This document shows, piece after piece, positions 48,387 through 60,035 of a DNA stretch of 64,000 nucleotides. Origin of the DNA: Paraescarpia echinospica (taxonomy: Eukaryota > Annelida > Polychaeta > Sabellida > Siboglinidae). Numbering within the stretch: the first letter of the stretch is position 1; each line of letters begins with the position of its first letter. A program made the position numbers and the translations under genes. The notes beneath the pieces are model-generated. The model was not told the DNA's origin and made no database searches. It saw only the letters and a list, made by a program, of their open reading frames with translations. The stretch spans positions 45,453,428 to 45,517,427 of the forward strand of contig CM034541.1 in the NCBI GenBank assembly GCA_020002185.1. Direction: 5' to 3'.

Positions 48387-51300
48387 AGCCTCGAATACCG
48401 CTCCTGGCAACGACAACGGCAACGCTACGTTTCCGTGAAGCATAACATTTTAAAAAGTATACGTATATAAAGTGTATACTATAGGAAGTCAGTAACTAAC
48501 CAGAAACCAACAACGTACACATTACAATAAACTGTTTATTAACAGGCCTTTCGCCAAGACGCTCTTTGCCCAGTACCGCCCTGGGGCCAGGGCGAAAACC
48601 TGCAATTACCATCGCCCTGCACAAAGCCTCTTGGAACTTGACTAGACCAATATAATACTGCAGCCTATATAAACTAGTCACTAAACCTATTACACGGACA
48701 TATATTTTATAATTATTTATCTTTTATTTTTAATATTAATATCAGTAAACTTTTTAAGTGTGGGTGTGTTTCTTAATAACTACTTAACCGTTTTATCAAT
48801 TATTAACCACTACCACTCGAGTTGGTGACATGGCAGACTCCGTACGATATACCCCTACAAGTTGCACTTTTAGATGTACCCTGTTTATGGTTTTATGTCT
48901 GCAGATCACTTTTAGGCTTTTAAATGATCCCAAGTTTGAGAGTTTCCAGAGCAACACAAGCGAGACCTATGTCAACGCCAAAGCTAGACAAGACATCCAT
49001 TCTGTCACGTCCTACTACTTTTACAGTCCCATATGGAAAACCATAGCCCAATTGAAATTTCTCAAATCCAGCACCTTCACTGGATTACTGATCACTCCCC
49101 TACCGTACAAACCCAGGACAACAATAAAATTCTCTATACTTCTATGCATCATGCTATCAGGAGATGTTCAATTAAACCCAGGCCCCTCTAAATGTCACTC
49201 ATGTAAGAAATCATTAAAGTCTAATGTACTCATCCTAATTTGTATTGATTGTAATAAATCAACACACATCAAATGCGCCAGGATATCCAGACAAGAATTT
49301 AACAATACTTACAGAAACCTAAATGTACCATGGTACTGTTCAAATTGTTCAGCACCCTGTGGCATTTGCCATGGCGATGTCCTAAATGATAATAGAGCAA
49401 TTCAGTGCGACCACTGCCTAAACTGGTTCCACTCGCAATGCTGCCCAATAGATGACAATAAATACAAACGAGTAATAAATGTCTCATGTTCGTGGGCCTG
49501 CCCCGAATGCAACAACTTCAACTTCTTTCAATTATTTCTTCAGAGATACAGAAATCCCAACGACAAATCCCTTATATCCTCTGGACAGTAACAGTCATAA
49601 CCTAAACGAAACCACTCATTACAATGCAACTAATAGCAAGAAACCATATAGACCGAAAAAGAGACCACACTTCAGATGCATCCTCATAAACTGCCAAAGC
49701 GTTAAAAAGAAAGCCTCAGACATCGAACCACTAAACAATCTACACAACCCAGACATCATCTGTGGCACTGAAACATGATTAGATCCCTCAATAAAAATTG
49801 AGAAATATTCCCAAACAACTTTAACGTCTTTAGAAAGGACAGAGAAACAGACACTACTGGAGAGGGATATTTCAAATATCAAAAGATGTCCTCATCACAA
49901 GCCACCTACCAGACCTAGACACTAACAGTGAGAGCATTTGGACTGAAACCCAGATAACAGCAATGAAACCAATAATCATGTGTACCCTCTATCGTGCTCC
50001 AAATGACTCTCATGGAACTCAAATCGAAGAACTAGACCTAGCCCTGTCTAAATTAGGTAACAAGATCAACACACATAATGCCATAATTACTGGCGATTTC
50101 AACCTCCCTAATATCAATTGGGAAATTCACCAAGTCACACCTAACAATGGATACTGTATAACTGCTGCCAATAAATTACACTCTCTTACAGAGGAACATG
50201 AACTGATCCAACATGTCAAGGAACCCACGCACAGACAAGGAAATGCCAACAATATTTTAGAAATTGTCTTCACCAATATACCTGGGTTAATAAAGTAGAT
50301 ACATGTAGTAGACGGAATAGAATATCATAGTACAATCATCATTGATGTAAACATCTCGCCCAAACGCAAACATCGTCCGAAACGTAAAGTCTTCATTAGA
50401 AATAAAGCTGACAACATTAACATCCAGACATCTCTTGAAAACTTTACTCATGAATACTTCTTTCAAAACCAAAACATGACAGTCAATGACAAGTGGAATA
50501 TTGTTTCCACGAAAATCATCAACATTATGAATCAATATCTTACTACTTCAAGACACAATCTTCCCTGGTTCAATAAAGATTTAAAGAAAATGTGCAAAGG
50601 AAAGAAACAACTATTTAACAAAGCAAAAAGAACTAGAAATCTAGAAGACTGGAAAGAATTATGTAACATGCATAAACACCTTCGTTCTGCTAGACTATCC
50701 TACATAAGTCAATTCCTGACATCAACAATAACAGAGAAACCTAAATCATTTTGGAGCTTCATCTCTAAACTTAGACAGGATAACCAGGGTATTGGGGACC
50801 TTAACACTGCGGGTAACATCATTAGCGATGGACACATAAAGCAGAAGCCTTAAACAATCAGTTCCAAAGTGTATTTACAGACGAAGGAAATTCCACCCTA
50901 CCATATATTGCCAGAAGTCCACATGGAGAAATCCCCAAACAAACAATTTCACTTAAAGGAGTACTTCATCAACTTTCCAAAATTAACATTTCTGAATGAC
51001 AAGGACCAGATGGCATTCCACCATGGTTCTTAAACAGATATGTCTCTCATCTAGCACTAATAATACATGACATTTTCCAATCATCTGTTGACTCTGGACA
51101 AGTCCCCAATACCTGGAAAGAAGCCAAAGTAACAGCAATTTTTAAGAAAGGAAGTAGAGCAGAAACATCCAACTACAGACCAATATCCTTAACAACTGTG
51201 GTTTCTAAACTTCTTGAACACATCATACGTAGTCACATTATGAAACACCTGGAACAGCACCACATTCTAACTGACCACCAACATGGCTTCCGTGCCTAAA

Positions 51301-51520
51301 GATCAACTGAAACACAATGAATTCAAACAATCCACCACATAAGTAAATCTCATGATGAGAAGAAATCTGTAGACATGGCCATCCTTGATTTCATCAAAGC
51401 ATTCGATAAAGTTCCACATAAAAGACTAATCCACAAACTCAAACACTATGGCATCACAGGCCTAATATCATCATGGATAAATAGCATCCTTACAGGAACG
51501 ACTCAACAGGTTGTTATAAT
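48387..51520 (+). mobile_element. LINE array unit 3
   Basis: Same structure and breakpoints as unit 2, with the PHD ORF at 48830-49591. A one-base deletion at about 50831 breaks the RT frame. Shares the TGA near 50996 with units 2 and 4. Confidence 0.92.
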
Positions 51521-54255
51521 AGCCTCGAATACCGCTCCTGGCAACGACAACGGCAACGCTACGTTTCCGTGAAGCATAACATTTTAAAAAGTATACGTAT
51601 ATAAAGTGTATACTATAGGAAGTCAGTAACTAACCAGAAACCAACAACGTACACATTACAATAAACTGTTTATTAACAGGCCTTTCGCCAAGACGCTCTT
51701 TGCCCAGTACCGCCCTGGGGCCAGGGCGAAAACCTGCAATTACCATCGCCCTGCACAAAGCCTCTTGGAACTTGACTAGACCAATATAATACTGCAGCCT
51801 ATATAAACTAGTCACTAAACCTATTACACGGACATATATTTTATAATTATTTATCTTTTATTTTTAATATTAATATCAGTAAACTTTTTAAGTGTGGGTG
51901 TGTTTCTTAATAACTACTTAACCGTTTTATCAATTATTAACCACTACCACTCGAGTTGGTGACATGGCAGACTCCGTACGATATACCCCTACAAGTTGCA
52001 CTTTTAGATGTACCCTGTTTATGGTTTTATGTCTGCAGATCACTTTTAGGCTTTTAAATGATCCCAAGTTTGAGAGTTTCCAGAGCAACACAAGCGAGAC
52101 CTATGTCAACGCCAAAGCTAGACAAAACATCCATTCTGTCACGTCCTACTACTTTTACAGTCCCATATGGAAAACCATAGCCCAATTGAAATTTCTTAAA
52201 TCCAGCACCTTCACTGGATTACTGATCACTCCCCTACCGTACAAACCCAGGACAACAATAAAATTCTCTATACTTCTATGCATCATGCTATCAGGAGATG
52301 TTCAATTAAACCCAGGCCCCTCTAAATGTCACTCATGTAAGAAATCATTAAAGTCTAATGTACTCATCCTAATTTGTATTGATTGTAATAAATCAACACA
52401 CATCAAATGCGCCAGGATATCCAGACAAGAATTTAACAATACTTACAGAAACCTAAATGTACCATGGTACTGTTCAAATTGTTCAGCACCCTGTGGCATT
52501 TGCCATGGCGATGTCCTAAATGATAATAGAGCAATTCAGTGCGACCACTGCCTAAACTGGTTCCACTCGCAATGCTGCCCAATAGATGACAATAAATACA
52601 AACGAGTAATAAATGTCTCATGTTCGTGGGCCTGCCCCGAATGCAACAACTTCAACTTCTTTCAATTATTTCTTCAGAGATACAGAAATCCCAACGACAA
52701 ATCCCTTATATCCTCTGGACAGTAACAGTCATAACCTAAACGAAACCACTCATTACAATGCAACTAATAGCAAGAAACCATATAGACCGAAAAAGAGACC
52801 ACACTTCAGATGCATCCTCATAAACTGCCAAAGCGTTAAAAAGAAAGCCTCAGACATCGAACCACTAAACAATCTACACAACCCAGACATCATCTGTGGC
52901 ACTGAAACATGATTAGATCCCTCAATAAAAATTGAGAAATATTCCCAAACAACTTTAACGTCTTTAGAAAGGACAGAGAAACAGACACTACTGGAGAGGG
53001 ATATTTCAAATATCAAAAGATGTCCTCATCACAAGCCACCTACCAGACCTAGACACTAACAGTGAGAGCATTTGGACTGAAACCCAGATAACAGCAATGA
53101 AACCAATAATCATGTGTACCCTCTATCGTGCTCCAAATGACTCTCATGGAACTCAAATCGAAGAACTAGACCTAGCCCTGTCTAAATTAGGTAACAAGAT
53201 CAACACACATAATGCCATAATTACTGGCGATTTCGACCTCCCTAATATCAATTGGGAAATTCACCAAGTCACACCTAACAATGGATACTGTATAACTGCT
53301 GCCAATAAATTACACTCTCTTACAGAGGAACATGAACTGATCCAACATGTCAAGGAACCCACGCACAGACAAGGAAATGCCAACAATATTTTAGAAATTG
53401 TCTTCACCAATATACCTGGGTTAATAAAGTAGATACATGTAGTAGACGGAATAGAATATCATAGTACAATCATCATTGATGTAAACATCTCGCCCAAACG
53501 CAAACATCGTCCGAAACGTAAAGTCTTCATTAGAAATAAAGCTGACAACATTAACATCCAGACATCTCTTGAAAACTTTACTCATGAATACTTCTTTCAA
53601 AACCAAAACATGACAGTCAATGACAAGTGGAATCCACGAAAATCATCAACATTATGAATCAATATCTTACTACTTCAAGACACAATCTTCCCTGGTTCAA
53701 TAAAGATTTAAAGAAAATGTGCAAAGGAAAGAAACAACTATTTAACAAAGCAAAAAGAACTAGAAATCTAGAAGACTGGAAAGAATTATAACATGCATAA
53801 AACCTTCGTTCTGCTAGACTATCCTACATAAGTCAATTTTGACATCAAACAATAACACAGAAACCTAAATCATTTTGGAGCTTCATCTCTAAACTTAGAC
53901 AGGATAACCAGGGTATTGGGGACCTTAACACTGCGGGTAACATCATTAGCGATGGCACACATAAAGCAGAAGCCTTAAACAATCAGTTCCAAAGTGTATT
54001 TACAGACGAAGGAAATTCCACCCTACCATATATTGCCAGAAGTCCACATGGAGAAATCCCCAAACAAACAATTTCACTTAAAGGAGTACTTCATCAACTT
54101 TCCAAAATTAACATTTCTGAATGACAAGGACCAGATGGCATTCCACCATGGTTCTTAAACAGATATGTCTCTCATCTAGCACTAATAATACATGACATTT
54201 TCCAATCATCTGTTGACTCTGGACAAGTCCCCAATACCTGGAAAGAAGCCAAAGA
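51521..54255 (+). mobile_element. LINE array unit 4 (interrupted)
   Basis: PHD ORF at 51964-52725, endonuclease pieces to 53432. A cluster of small indels lies at 53632-53850 that the other units lack. The unit breaks off at GAAAGAAGCCAAAG into a GA-rich run. Confidence 0.9.
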
Positions 54256-54281
54256 GAGAGAGAGAGAGAAGAAAGAAGAGA

Positions 54282-54335
<54 letters not shown>

Positions 54336-54336
54336 T
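54254..54336. repeat. GA microsatellite at a rearrangement junction
   Basis: GA dinucleotides with a few interruptions join the broken end of unit 4 to the second copy of the flank repeat. Confidence 0.9.
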
Positions 54337-54359
54337 TTGCGTGCATGCGCGCGCGCTTG

Positions 54360-54890
54360 TCTACGACCCCTCGAAATAATGGTAAGGCTTATATATTTTT
54401 GATTATTTCTCCTTAGGCTAAAGATCAATGGAACCAGAAATTCTCGCAATTCGTTATCCTTACGTAATTCTCACTTAGTTTTATACAAACGGAAGGACTT
54501 TGAAGTATTCAAAGTTAAAAAGACCTGTTTATGAGTTTTCGCATATTTCCACAATGTTTGCTTACTTAAGCTCGTGGTAGGAGTGTAGATAATTCCTCGT
54601 CAATTGCTATAGTGCCGCCGAACCTAATTTACAAATGTAATATATATGACAAATACTAAAATCACTCAAATGAAACCTTAAAACGTTCAGTTGATTTCCC
54701 GCCGAAACCGTCATATTGGATATCATAAACATGAACAACGAAGAAGCAACGAACCCAAACTACCAACAGCTAAGTACACTACATATCACAAGCTATACTT
54801 TTGATGAATATGTTATAACTAAAGTTTTTTTGTTGGAAAACCTGTAAATTAAACTCTTACACCATAGAAATACTAAATCCACGAAGTGGA
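54360..54890. repeat. Direct repeat flanking the LINE array, copy 2
   Basis: Near-identical to 43725-44252. Here it leads, through AATCCACGAAGTGGATTAT, into the 5' end of the longest LINE unit. Confidence 0.85.
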
Positions 54891-54894
54891 TTAT

Positions 54895-57800
54895 AGCCTC
54901 GAATACCGCTCCTGGCAACGACAACGGCAACGCTACGTTTCCGTGAAGCATAACATTTTAATAAAGTATACGTATATAAAGTGTATACTATAGGAAGTCA
55001 GTAACTAACCAGAAACCAACAACGTACACATTACAATAAACTGTTTACTAACAGGCCTTTCGCCAAGACGCTCTTTGCCCAGTACCGCCCTGGGGCCAGG
55101 GCGAAAACCTGCAATTACCATCGCCCTGCACAAAGCCTCTTGGAACTTGACTAGACCAATATAATACTGCAGCCTATAGAAACTAGTCACTAAACCTATT
55201 ACACGGACATATATTTTATAATTATTTATCTTTTATTTTTAATATTAATATCAGTAAACTTTTTAAGTGTGGGTGTGTTTCTTAATAACTACTTAACCGT
55301 TTTATCAATTATTAACCACTACCACTCGAGTTGGTGACATGGCAGACTCCGTACGATATACCCCTACAAGTTGCACTTTTAGATGTACCCTGTTTATGGT
55401 TTTATGTCTGCAGATCACTTTTAGGCTTTTAAATGATCCCAAGTTTGAGAGTTTCCAGAGCAACACAAGCGAGACCTATGTCAACGCCAAAGCTAGACAA
55501 GACATCCATTCTGTCACGTCCTACTACTTTTACAGTCCCATATGGACAACCATAGCCCAATTGAAATTTCTCAAATCCAGCACCTTCACTGGATTACTGA
55601 TCACTCCCCTACCGTACAAACCCAGGACAACAATAAAATTATCTATACTTCTATGCATCATGCTATCAGGAGATGTTCAATTAAACCCAGGCCCCTCTAA
55701 ATGTCACTCATGTAAGAAATCATTAAAGTATAATGTACTCATCCTAATTTGTAATGATTGTAATAAATCAACACACATCAAATGCGCCAGGATATCCAGA
55801 CAAGAATTTAACAATACTTACAGAAACCTAAATGTACCATGGTACTGTTCAAATTGTTCAGCACCCTGTGGCATTTGCCATGGGGATGTCCTAAATGATA
55901 ATAGAGCAATTCAGTGCGACCACTGCCTAAACTGGTTCCACTCGCAATGCTGCCCAATAGATGACAATAAATACAAACGAGTAATAAATGTCTCATGTTC
56001 GTGGGCCTGCCCCGAATGCAACAACTTCAACTTCTTTCAATTATTTCTTCAGAGATACAGAAATCCCAACGGCAAATCCCTTATATCCTCTGGACAGTAA
56101 CAGTCATAACCTAAACGAAACCACTCATTACAATGCAACTAATAGCAAGAAACCATATAGACCGAAAAAGAGACCACACTTCAGATGCATCCTCATAAAC
56201 TGCCAAAGCGTTAAAAAGAAAGCCTCAGACATCGAACCACTAAACAATCTACACAACCCAGACATCATCTGTGGCACTGAATCATGATTAGATCCCTCAA
56301 TAAAAATTGAGAAATATTCCCAAACAACTTTAACGTCTTTAGAAAGGACAGAGAAACAGACACTACTGGAGAGGGATATTTCAAATATCAAAAGATGTCC
56401 TCATCACAAGCCACCTACCAGACCTAGACACTAACAGTGAGAGCATTTGGACTGAAACCCAGATAACAGCAATGAAACCAATAATCATGTGTACCCTCTA
56501 TCGTGCCCCAAATGACTCTCATGGAACTCAAATCGAAGAACTAGACCTAGCCCTGTCTAAATTAGGTAACAAGATCAACACACATAATGCCATAATTACT
56601 GGCGATTTCAACCTCCCTAATATCAATTGGGAAATTCACCAAGTCACACCTAACAATGGATACTGTATAACTGCTGCCAATAAATTACACTCTCTTACAG
56701 AGGAACATGAACTGATCCAACATGTCAAGGAACCCACGCACAGACAAGGAAATGCCAACAATATTTTAGAAATTGTCTTCACCAATATACCTGGGTTAAT
56801 AAAGTAGATACATGTAGTAGACGGAATAGAATATCATAGTACAATCATCATTGATGTAAACATCTCGCCCAAACGCAAACATCGTCCGAAACGTAAAGTC
56901 TTCATTAGAAATAAAGCTGACAACATTAACATCCAGACATCTCTTGAAAACTTTACTCATGAATACTTCTTTCAAAACCAAAACATGACAGTCAATGACA
57001 AGTGGAATCTTGTTTCCACGAAAATCATCAACATTATGAATCAATATCTTACTACTTCAAGACACAATCTTCCCTGGTTCAATAAAGATTTAAAGAAAAT
57101 GTGCAAAGGAAAGAAACAACTATTTAACAAAGCAAAAAGAACTAGAAATCTAGAAGACTGGAAAGAATTATGTGACATGCATAAACACCTTCGTTCTGCT
57201 AGACTATCCTACATAAGTCAATTCCTGACATCAACAATAACAGAGAAACCTAAATCATTTTGGAGCTTCATCTCTAAACTTAGACAGGATAACCAGGGTA
57301 TTGGGGACCTTAACACTGCGGGTAACATCATTAGCGATGGCACACATAAAGCAGAAGCCTTAAACAATCAGTTCCAAAGTGTATTTACAGACGAAGGAAA
57401 TTCCACCCTACCATATATTGCCAGAAGTCCACATGGAGAAATTCCCAAACTAACAATTTCACTTAAAGGAGTACTTCATCAACTTTCAAAAATTAACATT
57501 TCTGAATCACAAGGACCAGATGGCATTCCACCATGGTTCTTAAACAGATATGTCTCTCATCTAGCACTAATAATACATGACATTTTCCAATCATCTGTTG
57601 ACTCTGGACAAGTCCCCAATACCTGGAAAGAAGCCAAAGTAACAGCAATTTTTAAGAAAGGAAGTAGAGCAGAAACATCCAACTACAGACCAATATCCTT
57701 AACAACTGTGGTTTCTAAACTTCTTGAACACATCATACGTAGTCACATTATGAAACACCTGGAACAGCACCACATTCTAACTGACCACCAACATGGCTTC

Positions 57801-58840
57801 CGTGCCTAAAGATCAACTGAAACACAATGAATTCAAACAATCCACCACATAAGTAAATCTCATGATGAGAAGAAATCTGTAGACATGGCCATCCTTGATT
57901 TCATCAAAGCATTCGATAAAGTTCCACATAAAAGACTAATCCACAAACTCAAACACTATGGCATCACAGGCCTAATATCATCATGGATAAATAGCATCCT
58001 TACAGGAACGACTCAACAGGTTGTTATAATTGGATCTAAGTCAACATCAACTCAAATCATTTCTGGGATACCACAGGGCACAATATTGGAGCCCCTACTT
58101 TTCCTACTTTACATAAATGACCTGCCAGACAATCTTTCCTAAACTGTTCGCCTTTTTGCAGACGACTGCCTGTTATATTCACCGATTAAAACTGACCAAG
58201 ACACATCTGTCTTCCAAAACGATCTGCTCAAACTTGAGAAATGGCAACACAGTGAAAATAGCCTCCCTTTGAATCACAGGGTTTTCTTGGCATACATATA
58301 TCAAATACATTAAATTGGACAATACAATGCAACCCAGTCACAAAAAGCACAACAGACATTAAGAATTATTATAAGAAATTTAAATAAATGCCTAACCCAT
58401 ATCAAGTCCATAGCCTACACAACCCTTGTGCGCCCTATTCTTGAATATGCGTAAGCATCATAGGATCCACATTGCCTAAGAAATATCAAACTCATAGAAA
58501 GAACCCAGGGACAAGCCGCCAGATTTTGCAAGAACAACTATTCTAGAGAGCCAGTGGACACACTCCAATCAAGAAGAAAAACCTAAAGACTAAGCAAATT
58601 ATATAACATAACCTGACAGATATCCCACTAGATCAATACATCAAACGCAACACCAGATGTTCACGTAAACATAATAAACAGTTAGTACAAATCAGGCACT
58701 CGACAAACATATTTGGAAACAGCTTTTTCCCAGTCACAATAAAATATTGGAATTCTCTACCTCCAAGCATTGTATCAAGTATATCATTGAACTCATTCCA
58801 GATTAGTCTAGCCCAACATGTAAACAATTAAACCAAAAGA
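54895..58840 (+). mobile_element. Longest copy of the PHD-finger LINE (unit 5)
   Basis: The only unit that continues past the junction into the rest of the RT. After AILDFIKAFDKVPHKRL it reads GIPQGTILEPLLFLLYINDL (58057-58116) and, past a stop, the catalytic RLFADDCLLY (about 58147-58176), then thumb fragments to about 58830. The endonuclease core has ILINCQSV and ITGDFNLPNINWE. ORF1-like PHD ORF at 55339-56100. Stops and shifts in EN and RT are mostly at the same places as in the other units. Probably the parent locus of the array; inactive as read. Confidence 0.92.
55339..56100 (+). CDS. LINE N-terminal ORF with 2A-like motif and PHD finger
   Basis: 253 residues, intact in four units (45695-46456, 48830-49591, 51964-52725 and here). 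A hydrophobic segment (CTLFMVLCLQITFRLL, about 16-31) is followed by LSGDVQLNPGP (109-119), which fits the 2A ribosome-skipping consensus DxExNPGP with Q for E. Then comes a Cys/His-rich PHD-like zinc finger (C122 to about C226; WYCSNCSAPCGICHGD, CDHCLNWFHSQCC). PHD-bearing first ORFs are known for CR1-like LINEs, and 2A-like motifs are known in several LINE clades. The endonuclease frame overlaps its end in another frame, so a frameshift or fusion separates them. Confidence 0.85.
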   Translation: MADSVRYTPTSCTFRCTLFMVLCLQITFRLLNDPKFESFQSNTSETYVNAKARQDIHSVTSYYFYSPIWTTIAQLKFLKSSTFTGLLITPLPYKPRTTIKLSILLCIMLSGDVQLNPGPSKCHSCKKSLKYNVLILICNDCNKSTHIKCARISRQEFNNTYRNLNVPWYCSNCSAPCGICHGDVLNDNRAIQCDHCLNWFHSQCCPIDDNKYKRVINVSCSWACPECNNFNFFQLFLQRYRNPNGKSLISSGQ

Positions 58841-59992
58841 GCCACCATGCGCACTGGCGTGGACATTTTGCCAGTCAGAATACATATACAGATTGCCCAT
58901 ATTCAATCGTAAGAAGGTAAGACCATCGTACGTAGTACCTACCATTATTTGCAAAACCTTCTGTGTCTTCTACAATAACGTATTGTGCCGAGTGTCGTTA
59001 ACTTGATTCAATATGCAGGAATATGTGCCAAACGTACGCGTGCGTCAGCGGCGTTGCGGTAAGCCTGTTCACAATATATTTAATGACATGCTTAGTGAAA
59101 CATTTTCTCATTTACGTAGATTTGTTTTAAACCCTTTTGACATCAACCGTTTTTAGAAGTGTCTATGTTCCCACTTGTTTGATCCGAAACTTGAAAACGT
59201 GAGGCTAGACATCGTTCCTATTGTATTGTCACATCCATCCGCTAGATGACGCAACCGCACAATACGACATATGACGTTATTTTTGGCTGGGATTGTTGTG
59301 TTATTCTATGGGATGGTTTGGCCGACTTGAGGTCTAATGTGACGGTTTCAATGCCCGGGCTGTTACAGTTAAAGGTTCATACCAGAACTTAGACGGACTA
59401 TTTGCAGTATTACTGCTGTTGTTTTGAGCTACCTAAACCATTCTCCGATCACTTGGGGACGTGCTATGTCACTTATAGTAACAGTGGAGGCGTCACGAAA
59501 ACCTGTTAAAATCTACCTTATGTTTGTTATATTAGGTGATGTAAGAATATTTCGTGTGAAAGCGTCTTCTGTGGCTATGTGTATGTTCAGTCGGAGAATA
59601 GACAGTTTTGTTAATGCAATCAATCCAATATAATGTATAGTAAAAATTAGATAAAAACGTAATAGCTGTAAAATTCATTAGTAACTATATTGGGATAACA
59701 CAGTTACATGGAATATATATTTTTTTAACAAAGACGTTCTCGATACGCGATAACTATGCAATATATGTTGCAAAATCGTGAAACACAAACTCAAGCATAA
59801 AAAGGTACATCTGGTCAGTGCAGTGGTATACAATGGACAAAAAGAAAAAACAAAACTAATACACCGGAACTTCTCTATTATGGTCACCATCGGGTCTGCG
59901 CCAAACCGACATGAATGTTGAAGTCACCGTATTAACGGGACTACTTTCATATATTTCCTATGCTATTTATTTCATATTATTTGAAAGAAACT
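58841..59992. other. Intergenic, nothing seen
   Basis: No supported gene or recognisable repeat between the LINE end and the Ly6-like gene. Confidence 0.45.
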
Positions 59993-59998
59993 TTTATT
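59993..59998 (-). terminator. Poly(A) signal of the Ly6-like gene
   Basis: Leftward AATAAA about 38 bp after the stop at 60036. Confidence 0.6.
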
Positions 59999-60035
59999 GC
60001 GATGTGTTTTATTAAGGAGGAGAGTGTAAAGCTGC

